Part shown: positions 1 through 12,374 of the stretch, in pieces
Layout of the letters: every line of letters begins with the position of its first letter
Position numbering within the stretch: position 1 is the first letter of the stretch
Origin: Anagrus nilaparvatae
Lineage: Eukaryota; Arthropoda; Insecta; Hymenoptera; Mymaridae
DNA length: 64,000 nucleotides
Reading direction: 5' to 3'
Assembly: GCA_022575985.1 (NCBI GenBank)
Contig: JAKSXM010000272.1
Coordinates: forward strand, 4,402,001-4,466,000
Program-made: the position numbers and the translations under genes
The notes under the pieces: generated by a model
The model's input: the letters and a program-made list of their open reading frames with translations, nothing else
Databases searched by the model: none
What the model was told of the DNA's origin: nothing

Positions 1-2094
1 TAACAATTGTTTGAATTTTAATAAGATAGAAAACATCCTTTCAGAAAATATCCTAAAATTATCATTAAATGACCGTAAATTATTAAACTTTAATTTTATA
101 TAATGCTTTATGAAAACTATACTTTGCTGACGTAAAGCAGGTTTGTTTAATTCATGAAACTTTATTAACTCTTTGATCATGGCTATTTCTTATTATCAAA
201 ACAATTACAATTTATTATCCTTTTGTTTTACTTAAAATTTCAATTTCTAATATAAAATAAACTAAATATTTCATATTTATAAAGAAAATTAATGATCAAA
301 TACTATATACTGAACTAATAAGAGAATCAGTAGTTATCTTATTGATAAATTTGCTCTCAAGGTATATATTATTCAAATTCTATCATTTATTAAATTTAAA
401 GAAAAATTCTAAAAGTTATAATTTAATCAATTTACCGGATAGTAATTAAGTGTATTATGAATATACTATGCATGAATAAAAAATTTAATTAAATTCACTA
501 TTTCTAAAAACCTTTGACTTTAAGAGAATGTGAAGAAAATCTTTGTTCTTTGTTCTTATTAATTAACCATTGAATATGAAATCTTTTTTCATACATTTGA
601 TTATTATTGAAAGTGACTATATGATTAGTAAGTTTTGATTTACCTAAATATTTTATTACTGATTTCCTGTTTGCGAGAAAACAGGCATATATTTGTTAAA
701 TTAACCACTCATTCTGTATATAAAAATATTAGTCATTTTTATATTATCTTTTGTCCTTTTTGTCTAAACTTATAATAATTAAAATACAGAAAGAGTGGGA
801 TTTTGATAATTTATGATTGTGTGTATGTATGTGCACGCACGGACCCGGAAGCATGCGTCTTTTTTCAGAGCTCTCTCTTCTCTTGCGACCGGCATGCAAG
901 GTACACGTCATATTGTTCATGTAAAGTCTTTTTATAATAAATCATTCATCTTTTTAAAAGTGGAATCATTAAGTGTTTTTATTCAGTCTAATTTCTCCTT
1001 TTATCAAAATCTTATTCTTTTAAATCCTTATTCAGTCTAATATTCTTTTTTTTTTAAATCATTAATAAATCATAAAACATTTCCTAAGGTTTATTATATT
1101 ATTGTATTTTATGCTTTGCTTAATTCCTATTATATTTTTCAATTTATCTAGTAGATTATTTTTCATTTTATATTTATTATATTTATATTTATTGTTTGGC
1201 TCTTTACAATTTTCATTCTGTATAAGTTAACTCTAATTTTTCGCAAATTGCTAAACTTAAAGACTATTATTTTAGATTTACTATTTTTAGGATTCTTTTG
1301 ATTTCTTTCTTATTGGTTAAATGTTTATAATTAATTTTAGGTTCCATAATTAGTTTTAGATTCCATAACATGGAATTCTTATTCTTTTTGAATTTATTAT
1401 TTGTTGGTAATGCTTTATCAAGATTTACTGTTTTATTTTATTTTATAATTTTTTGCAAACTATTAGAATTTAAGCTATTTACTTTTGTTTCTTGCTTTTC
1501 TTCATTTAATGTTACCTTATTAATAACAGCCTTCAAATCAATAATTTTGTTTAATTGGATATTTAATTTTGTTTATATTATATATTGTTTCTATTTTATT
1601 TAATTTTGTTTTATTTGGTTCAAACTTGCAGTGACATAATGAGAATGTTTGATATGATTTACATTTCAGGTTTCGGATTTCTTATATTTAATTTCTCCTC
1701 CCTTTAAGGTTTCATTTGATCTATCGTGTTTTAAGCTACTCAAATCAGTTATTTCATTTGTACCTAATCTATGGTGGTTAAATTTTTCAGCTAAATATTG
1801 CAATCTACTTACATTCTGATTACATTCAGAATTTATAATCTTACTCTTTTAATCGGGTATGCTATTTGAATATATTTCTTTTTTGCTTGGTTGTTGAATA
1901 CAATGTATTTCTTGTGTGTAAAATTCTGAACAAAGTTTTTTTTTGGTTTTGAATATTTTTCAAATGTATATTTTTACTATTAGATCCAGTTTCATCAACT
2001 GACAGATCGTATTTTTTCAGTTTTTTTGTTTTCAGTGTATTTAGTGATTTATTTTAGCTTTTATACTTTAATTTACTATATTAATGTTTTTAAT
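1..2094. other. AT-rich non-coding stretch
   Basis: I see no supportable gene here. The short open frames (for example around 813-1040 and 1370-1603) are low-complexity, rich in Phe, Leu and Ile, and have no recognisable motif, as expected by chance in such AT-rich DNA. The stretch could be intron or downstream flank of the minus-strand formin gene whose exons lie further right, but nothing in the sequence proves this. Confidence 0.5.
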
Positions 2095-3446
2095 ACATAA
2101 AACATGATAAAATAAGGACCTTTAAGATGAAAATAATCATTCTAGGTAGAAAAGGATACCCTGAAGGTATAATTTTTCATTTTCCACACAATATATTTTC
2201 CGATTTTCCAAGATGGCGACCCGATAAATTTGAAAAAATGAACTTTTAACTTTACAAAAGGGTTTTTTAGGGTAAAAAAAAGAATATTCGGTGGAAAATA
2301 TTCAATTTTTTAACCTACAAAATTTTTCGATTTTCCAAGATGGCGGACCAAAAAACTTGAAAAAATGAATTTTTGACATAAAACATGATAAAATAAGGAC
2401 TTTTAAGATGAAAATAATCATTTTAGGTAGAAGCAGATACCCTGAAAGTATAATTTTTCATTTTCCACATAATATATTTTCCGATTTTCCAAGATGGCGA
2501 CCCGATAAATTTGAAAAAATGAACTTTTAACTTTACAAAAGGGTTTTTTAGGGCAAAAAAACGAATATTCGGTGGAAAATATTCAATTTTTTAAACTACA
2601 AAATTTTCCGATTTTCCAAGATGGTGGACCAAAAAACTTAAAGAAATGAATTTTCGACATAAAACATGATAAAATAAGAACTTTTAAAATGAAAATAATC
2701 ATTACAGGTAGAAGAGAATACCCCGGAGATATAATTTTTCATTTTCCACACGAATATATTTTCCGATTTTCCAAGGTGGCGACCCGATAAATTTGAAAAA
2801 ATGAACTTTTAACTTTACAAAGGGGTTTTTTAGGGCAAAAAAACGAATATTCGGTGGAAAATATTCTATTTTTTAACCTACAAAATTTTCCGATTTTCCA
2901 AGATGACGGACCAAAAAAGTTGAAAAAATGCATTTTTGACATAAAACATGATAAAATAAGGACTTTTACGATGAAATTACCATTCCAACTAGAAACAGAT
3001 ACCCTGGAGGTATAATTTGTCATTTTCCACACGAATATATTTTCGGATTTTCCAAAATTACGAACCAAAAAACTTGAAAAAATAAACTTTCAACTTTACT
3101 AAGGGATTTTTTAAATCAAGAAAAACAAATATTCAATAGAAAATATCCAGTTTTTCAACCATAAATATTTCCCGATTTTCCAAAAAACTTGAAAAAAATA
3201 CCATTTTAACTTTACAAAAGAATTTTTTAGGGCAAAAAAAACGAATATTCAACAGAAAATATCCAATTTTTTAACTTAAATAATTTTGCGATTTTTCGAT
3301 TTAGCGGACCCGATTTTTCAAGATAGCGAACCAAGAAAATTGAAAAAATGAACTTTAAACTTTACAAAGAAGGTTTTTAAAACAAAAAAAACAAATATTC
3401 GATGAAAAATATTCAATTTTTTAACTTAAAAAATTTTTCGATTTTC
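2095..3446. repeat. Tandem array of a ~281-bp repeat (4 or more copies)
   Basis: The phrase ACATAAAACATGATAAAATA recurs at 2095, 2376, 2657 and 2939, giving spacings of 281, 281 and 282 bp. Each unit contains two related half-units, each with 'CGATTTTCCAAGATGG' followed by a 'TTGAAAAAATGAA' block, so the repeat has an internal subperiodicity. Copies after about 2939 diverge and lose segments until about 3446. The array runs directly into the Helitron coding sequence, and the first residues of the open frame starting at 3402 are encoded by the repeat rather than by the Helitron. Confidence 0.85.
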
Positions 3447-3965
3447 TATTTATTAAATAGATTAGAACGTCATACGATGCATGGTAAACACTGTATGAGA
3501 TACAAATATAAAAGCACAACTTTAACATGCCGTTTTAATTTCCCTCAACAAGAAAGAAAAGAAAGCATTATTGATGATTCAGACGGATATTTACGATATC
3601 ATCCTAAACGTAATGATCCACTCATACAAAGATATAATCCAATCATAACATCTATTTGGAGGGCAAATACTGATTTTTCACCGATTGCATCAGAAGAATC
3701 TATTTATTATTATATTGCTAAATATGCATCCAAAAGTGAAAAAATCTCAAATGATTTACAACAGTGTTTACAGGATATTTGTGCATCCATGTCAGATTCA
3801 CTATTAGCAAAATCAGCAATTCAAAAATTATTCATTTCTACATTACATGAAAGAGACTACAGTGCGCAAGAGGTAGTACATTTATTAATGAGTTGGCCAC
3901 TATATCACAGTTCACGGAGTTACGTCAATTTAGTAATTCAAGATGACGATTGGATACAAATAAAG
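3447..3965 (+). pseudogene. Helitron Rep/helicase polyprotein fragment, exon 1
   Basis: This open frame encodes the stretch between the Rep and helicase domains of Helitron proteins. Recognisable words include YHPKRNDPLIQRYNP, SIWRAN, YIAKYASKSEK and ERDYSAQEVVHLLMSWPLY. In the family this region precedes the Pif1-type helicase used in rolling-circle transposition. The N-terminal part, including the Rep nuclease HUH and two-Tyr motifs, is missing. The reading frame is open from 3402, but its first dozen or so codons are repeat-derived, so the true coding fragment starts near 3447. The exon ends in AAG|GTGAAT at 3965 in phase 0, matching the acceptor at 4601. It is a 5'-truncated relic. An unrelated host Pif1 gene is unlikely because of the Helitron-specific words. 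Confidence 0.8.
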
Positions 3966-4601
3966 GTGAATATATAATTCCTTACCAATAATATAAATAA
4001 CAATTTTACTAATTATTTAAACATCTTTAAAAAAAATGAACCTACGTAATTGAACAATACTTATTTGATGGAACTGTAACTCTTATAATTATAGATATAA
4101 TTATATTTTAAATTTAGACATAATAAATTCATTTTAATTAATGTAAATAACTTATACACAGTAATTTAACGATTTACAAATCATCAACTCATGTAACTTC
4201 AAAATTAAAAAGTTAAATTTAGAACACTTAAAAAAAAAAAAAATAAACATTTTTTACGCACTCACTACATTTAAATTTACCCATATATGACTTTATATTA
4301 TTATTCTAGGCTTAATTTTTTATTTAATTAATTTTTATTTTAATTTTAATGCAATACAAAGGATTTTTATAACAAACTTATCTATAAATATTCATTTTTA
4401 TAAATTTAAATTCAATTAGTACCATAATATTTAATTATACTTATAATATCAATAATGTACCTACAACTCAACTAGAATTTTTTTTTATTTTTTCGATTTG
4501 CGAATGAATGTTCGACTCCAAATAATTCGTAAATCGAGAAACAATTTTACGCACTTTTCAACAGACTACTAAAAAATATATAAATAATTTTTTGATTTCA
4601 G
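3966..4601 (+). other. Intron within the Helitron helicase gene
   Basis: The stretch begins with GT (GTGAATAT) and ends in a pyrimidine-rich TTTGATTTCAG. It has stops in all frames and is more AT-rich than the flanks. Removing it joins two open frames in the same phase (phase 0 on both sides), giving continuous Helitron-like coding sequence. That makes an intron a better explanation than random decay. Confidence 0.7.
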
Positions 4602-6408
4602 ACAAATGAATCAAATGATGAAAATATTGATACCAAAACTTGTAATTTAATAGAAAAATATAAGATCAGACCAAAAGAACTAAGTAACTTAACGTTATTA
4701 AATTTCGCTAAAAATTATACAATTGTCAAGAACAAATTTACAAAACGAGGGAAAGAAAACATTGTTAGAATTTTTCCGAAATTTAAAATAACTAATAATG
4801 AAATTGAAGATGAAAAATTTTATAAACAACAATGTATTTTAAACATACCATTTAAAAATGATTATAATGATATTCTTCAATCATATGAAAATATAAATAA
4901 ATGGAAGCAAATTTACGAAACATTAAATCTAAATAACAATGAAAATTTAGATTTAAACGAATTCGTTGAGAATGATGAAATTCCAGAAGAAATAAATGAT
5001 GATCATATAAAAAATGCATTTGAGTTTTTATCAGGATTCCAAAATGACAATTTAGAAAGAGATTTAGGAAAAAGGGCGATAGATTTATGTTACAACTGGC
5101 ATATGCCCATTGAAAATAAACCAACTGAATCAGAAATACATTCTTTTCTGAATACCTACAAATCTCAACAAGAAAAAAAAATATATAAACAAAATATAGA
5201 ATCTAAAATATCGTTTACAGATGACCAACAACAAATATTAAACTTGTTAGATACTCAAATAACCAGTATACAAAACGGTACTATGACAGCAAATAGTATA
5301 AAAAGAGTTATAATACAAGGCAAAGCTGGCTCTGGTAAAAGCACAATAATTAAAGAAATGGTTAAAAGGATTACATCAAATTTCGGAGAAGATTCGGTTA
5401 AAGTAGCGGCATCAACAGGTATGGCATCAGTTAACATAGATGGACTAACATTACATTATTTGCTACGATTACCTTTAAATTACAAGTTATTTTCTAAATT
5501 AGAAAATCAAAATGCAAAAAAATTTCAAACGGATTTGAAAGATTTGAAATTTTTAATAATAGATGAAATGTCTTTGATCAGTTTAAGAACGTTATTTCAG
5601 ATAGAATCACGATGTCGAGAAATACATGCTAATGAAATTGACGAACCTTTTGGCGGAATCATAATTTACTTACTTGGAGATTATAATCAATTGACACCGG
5701 TTGGAGACACAGCAGTATTTAGTGATAAAAAACTAACAGACAATTTACAAACACAAGGAAGAATAATTTTTAAACAATTCCAAAAATATTATTGTCTCCA
5801 AAACGCACACAGACAAAAGGGTAATCATACCCCTTACTCACAATTGTTAGATGAAATAGCAAATGCAGAACTGTCTCCACAAAATTATAACTTATTATAT
5901 AACCGAAGAGAAACCGTTATCCCCAAAGAAGAATTAAACAATTTTAAAAACGCAATCCATTTATATCCAACGTGTGCACAAGTTACAACGCATAATGAAA
6001 CATTTTAAAAAAAAAACGGGACATCCGGTTTCACGCATAGTTTCAATAAACACACCCAATATTGCCATGCGTTGCTCGGACGAAAAAGCAACAGGATTAC
6101 AGAGTATATTATACTTGTCAAAAAACTGTACAATAATGTTACGTACAAATTTATGGGTAGCAGGTGGATTAACAAATGGAAGCTTAGGATACATACGGGA
6201 AATAATATATGCTGATAATGAATCACCACCACAATTACCTCAAGTATTAATGGTTGAATTTGACAATTACAAAGGACCATTTTTGTATAAAAATTATTTC
6301 CCAATTATTCCCGTAGAAAGAACTTGGAAACATAATAATATTTTATGCAGTCGCACGCAATTTCCAGTCTTTGTATTCAATTATAAATGTATTTTAGAAA
6401 ATGTATAA
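4602..6408 (+). pseudogene. Pif1-type helicase domain of a Helitron, exon 2, frameshifted
   Basis: The open frame runs from the acceptor at 4601 to a stop at 6006-6008. A second frame, about 5974-6408, carries the rest. Helicase motifs are in order: Walker A GKAGSGKS at 5319-5342; Walker B LIIDEMS near 5553-5573; motif III-like LLGDYNQLTPVGD near 5670-5710; then NAHRQ. In the shifted frame come LRTNLWVAGGLTNGSLGYI and RTQFPV, the usual C-terminal Pif1 signatures. The shift lies at an A-run just after 6005, so one indel would join the frames. In the family this domain unwinds DNA during rolling-circle transposition. With the Rep domain absent and a frameshift present, this copy cannot be autonomous. 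Confidence 0.8.
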
Positions 6409-6503
6409 TGTATATACATGTACTCTCCAGATTTCATCTAGCATACAATAACCTTGATTCCTTGATCGTATTATTGTATAGTTGGCCTAGGATCGCCAGT
6501 TGT

Positions 6504-6528
6504 GACGGGATTTGGTCCAAATCCCGTC
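6504..6528. repeat. Perfect 12-bp-stem hairpin beside a TTAA terminus
   Basis: GACGGGATTTGG is followed by one base and then its exact reverse complement. Immediately after comes CAATAGG|TTAA (to 6536), the same outer end and target tetranucleotide as the foldback element that starts at 6606. It could be the remaining right end of a second element of that family. A Helitron 3' hairpin is less likely because no CTRR follows. Confidence 0.5.
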
Positions 6529-6605
6529 AATAGGTTAAGAAATGATCACCACATTAATTTTATATTAATATCATATTTATTATCAATTAACGGTTCTGTA
6601 TTTAA

Positions 6606-7909
6606 CCTATTGACGCCTAAGCGGACATCCTTGGACACTTGCAATTTTCGGTTATAAAAACTGCATATTCTAGGCTAAAAACCCCACCTAGTAGGTAATT
6701 AGGGTCGCTCTTTTCATTTCCGGAGCCCGTTTTTTAATACAACCCTTGCGAAACGAGATATCAACCCCTAAAGTGGGGTAAATTTTCAAATAATTCTTAA
6801 AAAAACTTAAGTTCTTCCAAAATGCAAAAAAGTCTTTAATTAGCATAAAAAATTATTCCTAGGACTCCCAAGAAATAGTTAAAAGTCAAAAAAGCATGTA
6901 TTAACCATTGCAACCCTTACTGGGGGTGTCTTTAGTACGCAAAGGGGTGAGTTTTATAAAAAATGAAACATTGAATATTTTGGGCCAAAAAACTCACCCA
7001 GTAAGTATTTGGGGTCGCTCTTTTCAATTCTGGAGCTCATTTTTAGCTACAACCCCTATGAAATGAGATATCAACCCCTAAAATGGGGTAAATTTTGAAA
7101 TAATTCTTGAAGAAAGTTTACTTGTTTTCAAATACAAAAAAGTTTTAGTTAGCAAAAAAAAATTATTACCAGGGCTCCAGAGAAAAGGCTAAAAATCATA
7201 TACGCACGTATTAGTTATTGCAACCCTTACTGGGGGTGTCTTTAGTACGCAAAGGGGTGAGTTTTATAAAAAATGAAATATTGAATATTTTGGGCCAAAA
7301 AACTCACCCAGTAAGTATTTTAGGTCGCTCTTTTCATTTCAAGAGCTTATTTTTAGCTAAAACCCCTACGAAATGAGATATCAACCCCTAAATGGGGTAA
7401 ATTTTGAAATAATTCTTAAAGAAAGTTTACTTGTTTTCAAATACAAAAAAGTTTTAGTTAGCAAAAAAAAATTATTACCAGGACTCCAGAGAAAAGGCTA
7501 AAAGTCATATACGCACGTATTAGCCATTGCAGCCCAAAATATTCAGTATTACATTTTTTATAAAACTCACCCCTTTGCTTTCTAAAGACACCCCCAGGGA
7601 GGGTTGCAATGGTTAATACATGCTTTTTTGACTTTTAACTATTTCTTGGGAGTCCTAGGAATAATTTTTTATGCTAATTAAAGACTTTTTTGCATTTTGG
7701 AAGAACTTAAGTTTCTTTAAAAATTATTTGAAAATTTACCCCACTTTAGGGGTTGATATCTCGTTTCGCAAGGGTTGTATCAAAAAACGGGCTCCGGAAA
7801 TGAACAGAGCGACCCAAATTCCCTACTAGGTGGGGTTTTTAGCCTAAAATATGCGGTTTATTACCGAAAAATGCAAGTGTCCAAGGATGTCCGCTTAGGC
7901 GTCAATAGG
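6606..7909. mobile_element. Foldback/MITE element with TTAA target duplication (piggyBac-like)
   Basis: Long inverted arms occupy about 6606-6945 and 7550-7909 and begin CCTATTGACGCCTAAGCGG. Both ends are flanked by TTAA (6602-6605 and 7910-7913). TTAA duplications are diagnostic of piggyBac-superfamily elements, and piggyBac inverted repeats begin with CC. The core between the arms holds direct repeats of about 300 bp, each containing 'CAACCCTTACTGGGGGTGTC' and 'TTTTGGGCCAAAAAACTCAC'. No transposase is encoded, so the element is non-autonomous. A diverged fragment of the same family lies at 50638-51000. Confidence 0.75.
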
Positions 7910-7913
7910 TTAA

Positions 7914-9758
7914 CATACAGACCGGAGTTATGTGCTCCCACTAAGACCACTATTAGTTAAATTCATACCTGTTGACCTTAACCTTTATTCAATGATTAAT
8001 AAAGACCTTATAAAATCTGGAAATCATTAAATGAAATTTATATCTAAATGCTAAGTATGGGAATAATCATAATGTAAAACTTCACATTACCTAAGTCACT
8101 CTACGGGAGTTGGCGCGCGAAGGGTTAGGTTAGGTTTTTTTTTTTAAAAGGCATTCAAAAGGCACTGTATGGAGCAGCATTTACTTACAAACTCGCACAT
8201 GGGTTTTTAGCCCCAATTGGGCTGAAGCACTTGGTGAAAATTTCGTATATACATATATTTACCTCGGTGCTTCTTTTAGTATAGTAAACGTATAGTAAAC
8301 TGAATGAACATAAGAAATTTTTACTTGTATGTATTAATATTTTTTTTTCTCGTCATACTACAATGAAAGGCTTTGTATCGAACGAGTGGCGATATATTTT
8401 TTTTTCAACAATGTTCGAATATTCATCGTCTTTTAGACAAAATATAAAATATTACTAAAAAACAAAACTTTTTTTTTATACACTTTATTTATTTGCACAT
8501 ATATACATTCATTTTTAATAAGTTAGAAAAAATGTTTCATTTATTTCGGCATCTATATTATTATTCTCGTCTATTAATAAATTTTCATCTTCTTCTTTAA
8601 CATTATTTTCTGACATTTTATTTGTTAAAAATAAACACGCTCGTGCGTTCTATACAACGGCCACGTTGCAACTAAATTTTATTTGGTTCTTCATCGAACT
8701 TTGATCATGCGCAGTCTCTACCTCGGTCTCTACTATTACGATAATACTTTTATACGTAGACTCTATATCGTAAGAGTAGAAGCCCTCTTGCGATAAAGTA
8801 CCTCTATTTCATATACTACGGACCGTCTATAAACGATACATATTCGGATAGCGTTGTAAAAAATCTTTAAAACCCCAAAAAATGTTTAAAATCGCATTAA
8901 AAAGCCTATAAATTGACTTTTCTCATTTTTTATAGCTTTAAGCTATTTTTAATTTTTGTTAAAATATCAGTAAAACAAATACATCTTTTAAAATAATTGA
9001 CACCACTGATTTCCGGATCTTTTATTGAGGACCTCAGAGTTTACTGATTAATTGTGAAATGTGCCTTACATACTCGCAAGTTTTCTAAAAAGTTGATTCT
9101 TACCAACTAAAAGTTTCAAAAAGATCTTGAATGAAAAAAATAAATCAATGGTTTACACATGAAAATGATTTTTCTTTGAGGAATCGAAAAAGAAAAATCT
9201 TAAGGCATAGTACGTGTTAAGAGTTGAATTAGCAAAACAAACAAAACTCATGCATTTGAAAAAATTAGGTACCATAGTTCATCAGCATCAGTAAGATACG
9301 AAGTTTTCCAGAGAGCTACCAAAAGTCAACATATTTCTTTTTATTCAACTAAGACTGATAGCCTTCCATTGCTACATTATTTTCTCGTGTGCGAGATCGT
9401 TTAGCTGTAAAAACAGGTTAATAGTTAAATAATAAGTATACTCTCGTGTAAAAAGATTATTTTCTGGGGTGGATTTATTAATTAGTGAAGTAGGCTATTG
9501 CATAGGGTTTTATGACTCTGAGAGTTCCAAAAATAAATTAATATGTAGAGAAAGCTAAATGCTAAAAAAAATCCGGTCCCAGTTCCATTGCAATAATAAA
9601 ATATCCGTTTGCCGCTAGTGGATTTTATCTGCAAATGACTTGAAAGACTACTGCTGTATATATATATGTAGTGATTTGCCTCCCAAGCCCATAGCTATTA
9701 CCAAAGAATAACAGTATATATATTGTTGATTCTTTTACGTCTGGTATGGATTTAATAG
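7914..9758. other. No clear gene; mixed AT-rich sequence
   Basis: Nothing firmly recognisable. A 33-residue acidic open frame lies on the minus strand at 8515-8616, beginning MSENNVKEEDENLL, with a less AT-rich stretch at 8640-8830 upstream of it. This could be a first exon or a transposon leader, but there is no splice-partner evidence. A two-copy TTAGG-like word near 8125 is too short to be telomeric. Confidence 0.4.
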
Positions 9759-10015
9759 TTGAATAAATGAGAAATCGACTTTTCCAGAGCAAAGATGTTT
9801 ATTATAAATATTTTTCCCAACGTTTCGAGTCTTTATAAGACTCCTTTTCATATGTATTAATAATTTCAAAAACATTTAATTAATGTAATACTAATTTAAT
9901 TATAATATGTGTACAGAATCCCTTGAAAAGGAGTCTTATAAAGACTCGAAACGTCGGGAAAAATATTTATAATAAACATCTTTGCTCTGGAAAAGTCGAT
10001 TTCTCATTTATTCAA
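9759..10015. mobile_element. Short palindrome with hammerhead-like motif in both arms
   Basis: Arms of about 92 bp (9759-9850 and 9924-10015) are near-perfect inverted copies around a ~73-bp AT-rich spacer. Each arm carries a small stem-loop, GAGTCTT-ATA-AAGACTC, followed directly by GAAACGTC and preceded by TTGAAAAG (plus strand 9921-9957, minus strand 9816-9850). This order resembles the hammerhead ribozyme core (CUGAUGA, stem II, GAAA, short stem III, UC). Such motifs are known in the terminal repeats of Penelope-like elements. The CUGAUGA box is degenerate. It is probably a terminal-repeat remnant of a Penelope-like element or a non-autonomous derivative. Confidence 0.55.
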
Positions 10016-10172
10016 GTATATATATTCTTTGTTATTACAATTAATAACAATCGAAATTCGGTGATTTTCGTTGACTTCTAAATTGAGTCAGGCTACTAAA
10101 AACCTAAAAATAATTTACTGCAGTCCAAGTGAAAACTTAAAAAAATTTTGTCTTAAGCTTTATTTTTATTAA

Positions 10173-11321
10173 AATAGGTTAACCGTAAAAGGGGTAACAT
10201 TAAATATTCGACCTCTGGTTGAAGATACCCAAAAGATAATACTTTCTAATGTTTTTCCAGTAATACCTCATGAAGAAATAATTAACTGTTTAAAACAAAG
10301 AAATATTGTACCAAAGACTGATATATCGTATATAAGAGCTGGTATCAATCGTGAAGGGTATTCGCATATCCTAAGTTTTAGAAGGCAAGTTTGCATAGAC
10401 CCAAACGATTTGCATAAGGTCCCTAGCGAAATCGAAATAGAGTATGAAGGCGATCAATATCATATTTACACTTCAGTGGATAAAATTAATTGTTTTATAT
10501 GCCAAAAAGCCGGGCATATAGCAAGATTTTGTCCTAAAAAGGAACAAGATTCAGCAATCAAAAAAAGTAACACTGTGACACAAGAAGTTAGCGAAACCGT
10601 ACTTGAAAGGGTTAATAAAGAGAATGGTGAACAGGTATCTGATACAGGTGACAGAGAAGTTAATGATGAGCTATCTAAGATTGATGCTCCAAAAGTTAAT
10701 GACCTAATATCTGAATCAGGTACACAAGATGCTTGCACACAGAATATTGATAAAAAAAATAATAATAAAAAAGACGATGAAAATACTGTAATGTGTAGAA
10801 CCCCCGCTAAAGCAGGATGTTCCCGTGACATACATAGTTCTCACGAAAACCCAAAGACATTAACGACTGACAAAAAACAGATGGGTAATAATAAAATGAA
10901 GACGATTTTAGAAAAAGATAAAAAAAATCTAAGAGAAAATATAGAAGCGGAAGTAAACACTTTTTTTATAGACAAGAGCGCAGATGTTGAAATAAATGAA
11001 CTTAATATAAACAAAGCGGAGATAATTGATTTTCTAGTGGAGTCTTATAACTACAAATATACTGATATTCAAAAACTTGCGTGTGTATATACAAAAAATA
11101 TTGATGGGCTTATTATTATGCTTACTAAATTGAAAACTAATGTAAAAGATAGAAAAATCAAGACGAGATTGACTTATATAGTTAAAAACTTAAGTATGGT
11201 GGAAGAGGGAGTAAGTGAGCACAAGAACGTTAATGATAGTATTTGTAGCAGTGAAATAAGTGAAATAAGTGATGAGGACGTTGACCTGGCAGACATAGGT
11301 CTAAAAGTAAAAAATAAGTAA
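10173..11321 (+). pseudogene. LINE (I-group) ORF1, gag-like nucleic-acid-binding protein, 5'-truncated
   Basis: The frame is open from just after a stop at 10170-10172 and continues to a stop at 11319-11321. No convincing ATG lies at its start (the frame passes through TTG at 10410), so it is taken to be truncated at its 5' end. One CCHC zinc knuckle (C-x2-C-x4-H-x4-C, reading CFICQKAGHIARFC) lies near 10493-10534. A long, charged, low-complexity region rich in Glu, Lys and Asn follows. ORF1 proteins of this group coat the element RNA. The endonuclease/RT ORF follows 22 bp downstream in the same orientation, as in a LINE transcript. Upstream of 10173 no LINE sequence is recognisable. Confidence 0.75.
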
Positions 11322-11343
11322 AAAAAAAAAAATATTTTAAAAA

Positions 11344-12360
11344 ATGGCTCAAAACGATAACAATAATAAAAACTGTGATAATAACAGTGAACGTACGAAA
11401 ACAGTGGCAGGGGATTTAAATATAATGTTTTGGAATAGCAGAAGTTTTTTAAACAAATTAGAAGATATTAATAAATTGATGGATGGTTTGGATATAGTTG
11501 TAGCAGTAGAGACCTGGCTAAATGAAAATATAGAAGACAACAAATGCCGCCTTCAAGGGTATAATCTTTTGAGAAGGGATAGAGCAAATAACAGAGGTGG
11601 TGGTATTTTATTTTTAATCTCAAAAAAACTAAGTTTTGAAATTGTAAGTAACTTAATAATACCTAATAATGATATCGAAATTTTAGCTGTAAAGATTACT
11701 AATGTTAAGAAACCTTTTAATATTATTGCAACCTATAAGCCTCCTGAAATTGTATTAGCACAGGAAGATTGGGATGTAGTAATTGAAAATATTGTACACA
11801 GTGAAGATACTATAATGATGGGGGATTTTAATGCACACAATAGAGCCTGGAATTGTGCCGGTAACGGGGTAAATGGCTCTAGACTTTTTAACAGTATAAG
11901 TAAAAACAATATTATTATTCACAATACTAATACAAAAACGCGTGTAGATTTTAGTACTGGGAATAAATCTAATATTGATCTAGTTCTAACAAATAATGAT
12001 CTCGCACAATATGTAGATGTTAAAATATATAAAGAAACGTGTGGCTCGAATCACTATCCCATCATTATAAGCATTTTCACTGAAAAATATTATTACATAA
12101 AAAAAAGTTTTAAAATAAATTCAAAAAAAACAAATTGGGAAAATGTACAAATTTTGCTGAATGAGGACTATGATCAATTTTTTACTTATGAATATAATCA
12201 GCTCTCGCCAAAAGAAAAATATAATTTTTTTATCAAAAACATTGAAAATGCCGTGGTTAAAAATACCCCCAAAAAAAGAAAAGTTTCCAGTAAAGAATAT
12301 AGAAATCCGGTAGCATGGTGGGACACAGACTGTGATAAAATCAAAAGAAAAAGACAAGCT
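11344..12360 (+). pseudogene. LINE (I-group) ORF2, apurinic-type endonuclease domain
   Basis: The start ATG at 11344 lies just behind ORF1. The frame encodes an exonuclease-endonuclease-phosphatase fold: MFWNSRSFLNK, VAVETWLNE, RRDRANNRGGGILF, MGDFNAHNRAWNCAG (near 11818-11862) and a final GSNHYPII in place of the usual SDH motif, so the catalytic Asp appears replaced by Asn. In the family this domain nicks target DNA to prime reverse transcription. After about 12357 the frame loses similarity: the linker between endonuclease and RT is deleted, and the next RT motif appears in another frame from about 12375. The copy is therefore dead. Confidence 0.8.
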
Positions 12361-12374
12361 TCACATATACAGAG

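Noticed and set aside
8121..8136. GGTTAGGTTAGG resembling the insect telomeric repeat
   Set aside because: Only two units, no array; chance or part of an element end.
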